Below the pieces are notes generated by a model that searched no databases, was not told where the DNA came from, and saw nothing but the letters and a program-made list of their open reading frames with translations. Below are positions 17,601 through 25,191 of a stretch of DNA of 64,000 bases, piece after piece. The translations under genes were made by a program, and so were the position numbers. Within the stretch, counting starts at the first letter, position 1; each line of letters begins with the position of its first letter. Origin of the DNA: JAADEM01 sp965371855 (lineage in GTDB: Bacteria; Bacteroidota; Bacteroidia; Bacteroidales; Marinilabiliaceae); assembly GCA_965371855.1 (NCBI GenBank), contig CBDUZZ010000010.1, positions 11,663 to 75,662 of the forward strand, written 5' to 3'.

Positions 17601-18944
17601 ATGAAACTTCCATTTGAACGTCCGTTAATAAAAAAGATTAATGCAGGAATGCCGAGTAAATTTGGCATGAAACCAACATTGAAACCGATAGAGAAGATTG
17701 ATGGAGTACCGGTTAGTGATCTCCTGAAACAGTATGGATCACCACTGTTTGTCGTTTCTGAACAAACAATCAGGGAAACATATCGTGAAGCTAAACAGGC
17801 CTTTGAAACACGTTATCCTAAAGTGCAGTTTGCATGGTCGTATAAAACAAATTATCTGAATGCTGTTTGTCGGATATTTCATGATGAAGGAGCATGGGCA
17901 GAGGTGGTTTCAGGGATGGAATATGATAAAGCTCTTCATAATGGGGTTAAGGGATCACAGATTATTTTTAATGGCCCGAGTAAAACCAGAGAAGATCTGG
18001 TAAAGGCTATAGGTAACGATTCATTAATTCATCTTGATCACTTTGATGAATTGTTTTTGGTGCTGGAATTGGCACAGTCGGCAGAGAAGAAACCTAAGGT
18101 AGCTATCAGGGTTAATATGGATACAGGTATATATCCCAGATGGGATCGCTTTGGGTTTAATTATGAGAACGGCGAGGCATGGGAGGCTCTGAATCGTATT
18201 ATGCTTTCTCAAAAACTCGAATTGGTAGGCTTGCACACTCATATCGGGACTTATATTATGACGCCTGATGCTTACAAGGTTGCTGCATCAAAACTTGCTG
18301 ACCTTGCTTATAATGTTGAAAGAAAGTTTAAGCATAATATTAGATATATTGATATGGGAGGAGGGTTTGCTTCTAAAAATACGCTTAAAGGGGCATATCA
18401 TACTGGCATTGATACTACTCCTTCTTTTGAAGAGTATGCCGAGGCGATAAGTGGTGCCCTGATCAGTTCAAATCTTAATCCTGAAAAATTGCCTGTTCTT
18501 ATTTTGGAAACCGGAAGAGCAGTGATAGATGATGCCGGGTATATTTTGGGTACAGTTATAGCCAACAAAAGGCTTTCTGATGGTAGAAGGTCGTTAATTG
18601 TTGATGTTGGCGTTAATCTTCTGTTTACATCTTTCTGGTATGAACATGAGATATATCCTGCCAAAGGGACAACTCAGTTTACCGAAGAAACAACTATTTA
18701 TGGCCCCTTATGTATGAATATTGATGTGCTAAGAAATGCTATTGATTTTCCTGTCCTGAAAGCAGGTGATGAGTTTGTTATAAAGCGTACAGGAGCATAT
18801 AATATGACGCAATGGATGCAATTTATTCATAACCGTCCGGCTATTGTACTTATTGATGAACATGGGAAAAGTCATTTAATAAGAGAACATGAAACGTTAG
18901 AAACCATAATGCATCATGAAAGAGTACCGAAACATTTGAGTTGA
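17601..18944 (+). CDS. Fold-III PLP-dependent decarboxylase (LysA-like)
   Basis: This 447-residue protein matches diaminopimelate/ornithine/arginine decarboxylases of the alanine-racemase fold. FAWSYKTNYLNAV holds the PLP Lys (about residue 82), LVGLHTHIGTYI the His, RYIDMGGGFASK the phosphate-binding Gly loop, LILETGRAVIDDAGY the EPGR-like block (here ETGR), and YGPLCMNIDVL the active-site Cys. The 30-residue N-terminal extension and the Pro-to-Thr change set it apart from housekeeping LysA. It probably makes or trims the amine used by the ATP-grasp enzyme. The substrate cannot be read from sequence. Confidence 0.85.
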   Translation: MKLPFERPLIKKINAGMPSKFGMKPTLKPIEKIDGVPVSDLLKQYGSPLFVVSEQTIRETYREAKQAFETRYPKVQFAWSYKTNYLNAVCRIFHDEGAWAEVVSGMEYDKALHNGVKGSQIIFNGPSKTREDLVKAIGNDSLIHLDHFDELFLVLELAQSAEKKPKVAIRVNMDTGIYPRWDRFGFNYENGEAWEALNRIMLSQKLELVGLHTHIGTYIMTPDAYKVAASKLADLAYNVERKFKHNIRYIDMGGGFASKNTLKGAYHTGIDTTPSFEEYAEAISGALISSNLNPEKLPVLILETGRAVIDDAGYILGTVIANKRLSDGRRSLIVDVGVNLLFTSFWYEHEIYPAKGTTQFTEETTIYGPLCMNIDVLRNAIDFPVLKAGDEFVIKRTGAYNMTQWMQFIHNRPAIVLIDEHGKSHLIREHETLETIMHHERVPKHLS

Positions 18945-19051
18945 TGTGATTAGCAGATTAGCAGATGTGATTATTAGTTGATTGTTATACCTGCTAATTA
19001 CTAAATAAACAAATCACCACATCATCAATTGCCACATCACCAAATCAAACA

Positions 19052-21259
19052 ATGTCAGAGATAAAAAATATATATAAGGAAAAAATACAACCTTTCATAG
19101 AGGGAGTTTTTAACGCCTATTCTGAGGTGTTTTTTTCTGACAGTAAAGTTTTTGGCAGCATTCTGGTTGCAATAACATTTCTTGACTGGCCGTTAGGTGT
19201 TGCCGGTTTGGTATCGGTATTGGTGGCTAATGGTACTGCTTACCGACTTGGATTCGACGAATACCATATAAGGCGTGGCTATTACGGCTTTAATGCTTTG
19301 TTAGCCGGTTTGGGATTGGCATTGTATTATGAACCGAGCTTAGTTCTCTTTATGATTTTAATGGTAGCATCACTGTTCAGCCTGTTTATCACAATAAGTC
19401 TTAAAGGTTTTTTTGGTAATTACGGGTTACCTTATTTAAGTTTACCTTTTATTATTACTTTATGGATAATAATTTTGGCCAGTAATGATTTTGTTAATTT
19501 AGGTTTGAATGAAAGAGGTATATATACCTTAAACACTATTTACTCCAGAGGGGGTGTTAATCTGATTAATTTTTATGAATGGATAGAAAATATTCCTCTA
19601 TATGATTCATTGAAGATTTATCTTAAATCATTAGCATCGATATTCTTTCAGCAAAATATGTTTTCCGGAATCCTTATTGCATTTGGTCTTTTATGGTTTT
19701 CTCGTATTGCATTTTCCTTATCATTAATAGGATTTTATGCTGCGTACTTTTTTTATGGTTTTATTGGTGCTGATTTTGAAACCCTGAATTATACTTACAT
19801 AGGTTTCAATTATATTTTGGCATCAATAGCAATCGGTGGATATTTTCTTATCCCTTCAAAAACCACATACATGTGGATTGTTTTAATAATCCCTTTGTTG
19901 GCTGTTTTAACCGTAAGTTTGTCTAAGATATTTGCTGTCTGGAATTTGTCAATATATGCTCTTTCCTTTAATGTCATTGTTCTCCTGTTTTTATATGTGT
20001 TGAAATTAAGAGGGCAAACGGCCAAAAAACCCATTGAGGTTTTTATTCAGAATAATTCGCCGGAGAAGAATTTTTATGCTTGGAAAAGTGAAATGGAACG
20101 ATTTGGAAACCGGTCATTTGTCGTAATTAAACTTCCTTTTTTCGGGACATGGAGTGTCTCTCAGGGACATACCGGGGAATACACACATAAGGGTGATTGG
20201 CGTCATGCATGGGATTTTGTAATTCTTAACAATAAAGGGCTTCAATATAAAAATGAAGGTAATATTCATGAAGATTATTATTGTTTCGATAAAGCTGTAG
20301 TTGCTCCGGCAGACGGAATTATTATAGATGTAATCAATAATATTGCAGATAATCCTGTGGGAGATGTGAATACTATTGATAACTGGGGTAATACTGTTGT
20401 AATTAAGCATAATGATTATTTGTACAGTAAATTGAGTCACCTGAAAGAGAATTCGATAGAAGTAAAAGAGGGACAAAAAGTTAAGTTTGGTGCTATTATT
20501 GGTAAGTGTGGTAACTCAGGAAGATCGCCTTATCCGCATTTGCATTTCCAGTTACAAGGCACACCATATATTGGTTCAACAACTCTTAACCACCCAATTG
20601 CCAGTTATATAACAGAAGTCAATGGTGAGTATGAGTTGCAACTCTACGATATTCCTAAAGAGGGTGATTTGTTGAGTAATATACAACCGGATGAATTGTT
20701 ATCAACAGCATTCCATTTTACTCCGGGAGAGAAGATGAGTTGGAAAGATGAAAATTCCAATTTGTTAGCTGAGTGGGAAGTTATGACCTCGGTATATAAT
20801 AAGTCATATTTTCATTGTAAAAAAACAAACAGCATAGCCTGGTTCGAAAATGATGGAGCACTATTTTATTTTACTCATTTTGATGGCGACAAAAACAGTC
20901 TTTTATATCATTTTTACCGTGCTGCATTTATGATACAGTTAAGTTTTAAAAGTACTATGGAGATTAGGGATAGATATCCGGTGAATAAGATATTTAAACC
21001 CTATGAATTAATTTTGCAGGATTTTGTTGCTCCATTCTACATTTTTAAAAAAGCCCACTTTAAACTTAAATATGTAAATATTGATAACGAAACATTCCCA
21101 TCAGAAATGAAAATAGAATCAGAAGTGCATAAAACAAACTGGTTTAAGCAAAAACACGATTGCACTTATGAGTTATTTATTGAATCAAAAGGAATACAGA
21201 AGTTTAATATTAAAACTAAAACTAAACAATACAGAATAATATGTACAAAGCCACTATAA
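19052..21259 (+). CDS. Urea-transporter-like membrane domain fused to M23 peptidase
   Basis: Residues 1-330 are a polytopic membrane domain like bacterial urea transporters: YSEVFFSDSKVFGSILVA, LDWPLGVAGLVSVLVANGTAY, and HIRRGYYGFNALLAGLGLAL, the UT signature GFNGxLVGL region. Residues about 350-540 are a LytM/M23 endopeptidase: GDWRHAWDF (HxxxD zinc ligands), VVAPADGIIIDV, WGNTVVIKH, KCGNSGRSPYPHLHFQLQ. A further 190-residue beta-rich tail follows. M23 enzymes cut peptidoglycan cross-bridges. Joining a urea channel to a wall peptidase in one chain is unusual. The next gene starts inside its last 19 bases. Confidence 0.82.
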   Translation: MSEIKNIYKEKIQPFIEGVFNAYSEVFFSDSKVFGSILVAITFLDWPLGVAGLVSVLVANGTAYRLGFDEYHIRRGYYGFNALLAGLGLALYYEPSLVLFMILMVASLFSLFITISLKGFFGNYGLPYLSLPFIITLWIIILASNDFVNLGLNERGIYTLNTIYSRGGVNLINFYEWIENIPLYDSLKIYLKSLASIFFQQNMFSGILIAFGLLWFSRIAFSLSLIGFYAAYFFYGFIGADFETLNYTYIGFNYILASIAIGGYFLIPSKTTYMWIVLIIPLLAVLTVSLSKIFAVWNLSIYALSFNVIVLLFLYVLKLRGQTAKKPIEVFIQNNSPEKNFYAWKSEMERFGNRSFVVIKLPFFGTWSVSQGHTGEYTHKGDWRHAWDFVILNNKGLQYKNEGNIHEDYYCFDKAVVAPADGIIIDVINNIADNPVGDVNTIDNWGNTVVIKHNDYLYSKLSHLKENSIEVKEGQKVKFGAIIGKCGNSGRSPYPHLHFQLQGTPYIGSTTLNHPIASYITEVNGEYELQLYDIPKEGDLLSNIQPDELLSTAFHFTPGEKMSWKDENSNLLAEWEVMTSVYNKSYFHCKKTNSIAWFENDGALFYFTHFDGDKNSLLYHFYRAAFMIQLSFKSTMEIRDRYPVNKIFKPYELILQDFVAPFYIFKKAHFKLKYVNIDNETFPSEMKIESEVHKTNWFKQKHDCTYELFIESKGIQKFNIKTKTKQYRIICTKPL

Positions 21260-22542
21260 TTTTGTTTGTATTACTCTTCTTTGCTTCAATGCAGGGGAAA
21301 GCACAAAGGAATGATTTTGCTCATTACGATTCATTGACTTATAAACTATATATGGATAAAGATTATAAGCAACTGCTAACGGTTGGTAAAGAAGCGTTAT
21401 ATTCAGGATTCGATTACTATTATTTGAGGATGAGAACGGGTATAGCTGCGTATAACAAAAAGAAATATCGTTTAGCGACGGATCATTTCGAAAAAGCTTT
21501 AGCATTTTCTGATAATGACATTGTTCGAGAATACCTTTATTATGCCAGCCTTTGGGGAGGAGAACCATTAAAAGCTCAAGAAACTATTAAAGGGATGTCG
21601 GATGCTTTAAGAATTCGTATCGGAATTTCAGGAAAAGATATTTTGGCAATAGATGTTGATATGGCGCTATTGAATCAGACAGAGGCTTTCCCGGATGATT
21701 TTGATTTCCCTGAGCTAGAAGGAACACAAATAATACCAACACAATTTTTCAATATGTCATTTAGTTTGATGCATGGGTTAGGAGGGAAAGCTAATATGAC
21801 ACATACCATTACATATTTGCATAGAAGTAATGATAAATATACTTTTGATAATAATCAGGAGTATTATGATACGGAGTTTAATGCTAATCAAATTCAATAT
21901 TATTTAGGTTCTGCAATATCTATAGGTCGGTCATGGGCTCTTCATTTGGGAGGGCATTTTTCTGCAGTGTCTTTTCCTGAATATATTGAACGAGGGTATG
22001 GATCTAATCAGTTTATAAAAAACACATCCTGGAATCAGGATTATATTTTTTCAGCTTCATTATTAAAAAATTTCACCCATGCATCTATTGAGGGCGAAAT
22101 GGTATTAATGAGTATGAATGGAGTGTTTAGTTCCCAGCCGACAGCTATTTTAAGGCTCTATCCGTTAGCTAATTTAAACCTATATACACAATCACAATTT
22201 TCATATTTGCTAAAAGATAATTCCGGTACTTTTTTTCAACAACAAAAGGTAGGATTTAAGGTATTAAAACGGTTATGGTTAGAAGCTAATTATTTTTCAG
22301 GTGATGTTTCAGGATTTACATTAAATAACGGATCAATGCTTTTTAATGGGGCAGAGGAGGTAAACCGCATGGCAGGTGGAATGATGATTATACCTGTAAG
22401 TCCAAAATTCAGCCTTACATTAGGATATCAGAACAGAGTACAAACAAATTATTTCATGCAGGATTATGATGTTAATTTGAAAAGTAACAAATTGGAATTA
22501 AATTATTCACTTTTATTTATATTGTTATCATGGACACTTTAA
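21241..22542 (+). CDS. Secreted TPR plus predicted outer-membrane beta-barrel protein
   Basis: This 433-residue protein begins with a clear signal peptide (cleavage near MQGKAQ). Residues 25-115 form TPR-like helices (AAYNKKKYRLATDHFEKALAF). The remaining 300 residues have alternating aromatic/polar strands such as WALHLGGHFSAVSF, FSLTLGYQNRVQ and the final LELNYSLLFILLSWTL, typical of an outer-membrane barrel. It overlaps both neighbours (19 and 13 bases), placing it firmly in the operon. It may act as an export or surface-anchoring component; the function is inferred only from topology. Confidence 0.75.
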   Translation: MYKATIILFVLLFFASMQGKAQRNDFAHYDSLTYKLYMDKDYKQLLTVGKEALYSGFDYYYLRMRTGIAAYNKKKYRLATDHFEKALAFSDNDIVREYLYYASLWGGEPLKAQETIKGMSDALRIRIGISGKDILAIDVDMALLNQTEAFPDDFDFPELEGTQIIPTQFFNMSFSLMHGLGGKANMTHTITYLHRSNDKYTFDNNQEYYDTEFNANQIQYYLGSAISIGRSWALHLGGHFSAVSFPEYIERGYGSNQFIKNTSWNQDYIFSASLLKNFTHASIEGEMVLMSMNGVFSSQPTAILRLYPLANLNLYTQSQFSYLLKDNSGTFFQQQKVGFKVLKRLWLEANYFSGDVSGFTLNNGSMLFNGAEEVNRMAGGMMIIPVSPKFSLTLGYQNRVQTNYFMQDYDVNLKSNKLELNYSLLFILLSWTL

Positions 22543-23144
22543 AAAAAATCATAGTATTAGTTATACTGCTTCTTAGTTTTAATATTGTTTATGCACAGGA
22601 TAGTGTGATTAAGGCATTCGAGGAAAGCTACAGCCTTGAAAACGAAGGTAAACATAAAGAGGCCCTTACTGCTTTAAAAAAAGTTTACCTTGAGGATAGT
22701 TATGAAATAAACCTCAGACTTGGATGGTTGGCGTATCTGTCAGGTAAATTTACCGAATCAATAGCTTACTATAATAATGCAATAGATAAGCTACCGATGT
22801 CGGTTGAGGCACGCTTAGGCCTTGTACTGCCGCTTTCAGCAATGGGTAACTGGAATCAGATTATTGAGCAATATGATAAAATTCTTGATGTTGATCCTAA
22901 AAATTCATTGGTAAATTATCGGCTGGGAGTTATCTTTTATGAACGCAAACAATATGATAAAGCTGAATCATACCTGAAAAAGGTGGTGAACCTCTATCCG
23001 TTTGATTATGATACCCTTTTAATGCTTGCATGGGTGAAATATCGTCAGGGAAATTTTAATCAGGCTAAGCTGTTGTTCAATAAGGCATTGATGGCTAATC
23101 CGGCTGATGCTTCAGCAAAAGAGGGGTTGTCGCTAGTGAAATGA
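22530..23144 (+). CDS. Periplasmic tetratricopeptide repeat protein
   Basis: This 204-residue protein has a signal peptide (MDTLKKIIVLVILLLSFNIV, cleavage after YAQ) and about four TPR units: EAYSLENEGKHKEALTALKK-like start, LAYLSGKFTESIAYYNNAI, GVIFYERKQYDKAESYLKKV, and WVKYRQGNFNQAKLLFNKAL. TPRs make protein contacts, so this is probably a scaffold for the barrel protein or the peptidase. The start overlaps the previous gene by 13 bases. It is the last gene of the operon; a degenerate TGATGTG-type tract begins at its stop. Confidence 0.88.
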   Translation: MDTLKKIIVLVILLLSFNIVYAQDSVIKAFEESYSLENEGKHKEALTALKKVYLEDSYEINLRLGWLAYLSGKFTESIAYYNNAIDKLPMSVEARLGLVLPLSAMGNWNQIIEQYDKILDVDPKNSLVNYRLGVIFYERKQYDKAESYLKKVVNLYPFDYDTLLMLAWVKYRQGNFNQAKLLFNKALMANPADASAKEGLSLVK

Positions 23145-23292
23145 TGTGATAAACTGATTAATTGTTGAATCGGTGAACTGTTAAATCGTTGTATTGTTGA
23201 ATGGTTATTTGTTTATAAGTTTCCTTAATTAGTCATTGCAAGAAAACCACAAAAATTGTTACTTTTATGGAGAAACAATAAATGTTATTTCC

Positions 23293-24768
23293 ATGAAACG
23301 ATTAGCAATAGCTCTACTTTTTTTTATAGTCTTGATAATCTCTGCATTCGGACAGAAAGATAGTGTGATTAAAAGTATTTATAAGAAACCGTATCTTATT
23401 CAAAAGAATGCATTCGGACAGACAGATAGTTTGATTACTAGTAGTGATGATTCTACGAAAGTTGTATATGTATTTAAAATATTCAGGGAGATAGGCTCTA
23501 CAAGCTGGATTCATACGCAGGAGGCATTTGAGGAGGCTGAGGAGTTGAACACCTCTTGTGTTATTTTGCACTTGAACACTTATGGTGGTCAGGTTATTTT
23601 TGCCGATTCAATCCGTACAAAAATTTTAAACAGTAAAATTCCGGTTCATGTTTTTATTGATAATAATGCGGCATCAGCAGGTGCACTTATCTCAATAGCA
23701 TGCGATAGTATTTATATGCGTCCTGGTGCCAATATTGGGGCAGCTACGGTAGTTAATCAAACAGGTGAGAAGATGCCGGACAAGTACCAGTCGTATATGC
23801 GATCTACAATCAGGGCAACTGCTGAGGCTCATGGAGCTGATACAATAATAACAGCTAACGATACAATAATTATATGGCACAGAGACCCGCGAATTGCCGA
23901 AGCTATGGTAGATGAGAGTTTAGCAGTGCCGGGAGTTAGTGATACTGGTAAGGTGCTTACTTTTACTACTTTGGAAGCTATCAAAAACGGGTTTTGTGAG
24001 GGGGAAGCCAATAGCATAGAAGATGTTATCAAGAAGCTTAAAATTGATAACTATGAAATAGTAGAATTCCGTCCCTCTTTTTACGACGGGTTAAAAGGAT
24101 TTCTCACAAGTCCTATTCTTCAGGGAATCCTGATCCTAATCATTATGGGTGGTATATATTTTGAACTTCAAACGCCGGGTATTGGTTTTCCTTTACTTGC
24201 AGCAGGTATTGCTGCGGTACTCTATTTTTCACCATTATATATTGATGGGATAGCTGAAAACTGGGAGATAATTCTTTTTATTATAGGTATAGTATTAATT
24301 GCCTTGGAGGTATTTGTTGTTCCCGGATTTGGTATTACAGGCGTTTCAGGAATAATTTTGGTTATAACAGGGCTTACTCTTAGTATGCTTAATAATAATG
24401 TTTTTGATTTCTCAGATGTTAGTTTTGATGCATTCTTTAGAGCAATAATGATTGTTCTGTCAGGTTTTGTTCTATCTATTGGATTGGGTATTTACCTCAG
24501 CGATAAATTGTTTTCGAAAGGGCCTTTGTCAAAAATTGCCTTGCAAGCAACTGAATCAATAGAAATGGGATATATTGGTGTTGAAAATTCATTAAAAAAT
24601 CTGATAGGGATATCAGGTAAGGCCTATACAGATTTGAGACCTGCCGGGAAGATTGAAGTTGATGACGAGCAGTACGATGCTGTTGCAGAAACCGGTTATA
24701 TTGAAAGAGGTGAAGATATAACAGTTGTAAGATTTACACATGGGCAGTTGTATGTGAAAAAGGTGTAA
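23293..24768 (+). CDS. NfeD family membrane-bound ClpP-class serine protease
   Basis: The ATG at 23293 gives 491 residues beginning with a signal peptide (MKRLAIALLFF); the longer frame starts with TTG at 23236 and adds 19 polar residues. Domain order: ClpP-like serine protease (HLNTYGGQV oxyanion region; NNAASAGALISIACD with the nucleophile Ser; KYQSYMRS with the Lys of the Ser-Lys dyad), four or five membrane helices from about 285 to 420, and the C-terminal NfeD OB-fold (GISGKAYTDLRPAGKIEVD). Relatives cut stomatin-like partners in the membrane. No stomatin gene is adjacent here. Confidence 0.92.
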   Translation: MKRLAIALLFFIVLIISAFGQKDSVIKSIYKKPYLIQKNAFGQTDSLITSSDDSTKVVYVFKIFREIGSTSWIHTQEAFEEAEELNTSCVILHLNTYGGQVIFADSIRTKILNSKIPVHVFIDNNAASAGALISIACDSIYMRPGANIGAATVVNQTGEKMPDKYQSYMRSTIRATAEAHGADTIITANDTIIIWHRDPRIAEAMVDESLAVPGVSDTGKVLTFTTLEAIKNGFCEGEANSIEDVIKKLKIDNYEIVEFRPSFYDGLKGFLTSPILQGILILIIMGGIYFELQTPGIGFPLLAAGIAAVLYFSPLYIDGIAENWEIILFIIGIVLIALEVFVVPGFGITGVSGIILVITGLTLSMLNNNVFDFSDVSFDAFFRAIMIVLSGFVLSIGLGIYLSDKLFSKGPLSKIALQATESIEMGYIGVENSLKNLIGISGKAYTDLRPAGKIEVDDEQYDAVAETGYIERGEDITVVRFTHGQLYVKKV

Positions 24769-24815
24769 GGAACAAGGAACAAGGTACAAGGTACAAGGTA
24801 CAAGGAACAAGGAAC
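24767..24815. repeat. Seven tandem AAGGWAC heptamers
   Basis: Seven perfect 7-base units start within the stop codon of the NfeD gene, in the order AAGGAAC x2, AAGGTAC x3, AAGGAAC x2. The order is mirror-symmetric. Confidence 0.9.
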
Positions 24816-25191
24816 CTTTACTATACATAGGGATTCAGGAGTATTGATTTTTTTGCTTCATTTTTTGTTGTAGAAGGAATGTAATTTCACTTATCTTGAT
24901 ATATTAAGAAATAGGTATACTTTGTACATAAAGAAGAAACAAAAGGAATAGTAACTATTTACATACGATATGCCAGCTGAAAAGAGACCGTAATAAGAAT
25001 ATTTTACTACAATCTAAAAAAGAAAAAGAATCGGAACAGGCTGTCCTTTCGCTGTTAAACACAACTTGTCCCAGACATTTTCGGGATGCTTTTTTGCCAT
25101 CACACACTTTAGTACAAATTGACAGATTAGAACTAAAAGTGAAATAGTGTTTTAGTAGAATTAATTTAAAAGATGAGAGGAAAACCAAAAT
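24816..25191. other. Gene-poor spacer before the restriction-modification gene
   Basis: No convincing gene is present. One plus frame (24949-25146) is open for about 65 codons and ends KVK-stop, but it has no usable start and no recognisable motif; the opposite strand has a 77-codon frame of low quality. It may hold a remnant. The promoter of the downstream gene should lie here, but no clear TAnnTTTG box was seen. Confidence 0.4.

Noticed and set aside
24767..24815. CRISPR array
   Set aside because: Units are seven bases with no spacers and no cas genes nearby. No CRISPR was found in the window.
24955..25188. 77-codon minus frame in the spacer before the R-M gene
   Set aside because: Atypical composition, rich in Ser, Phe and Cys, no motif; not supported as a gene.
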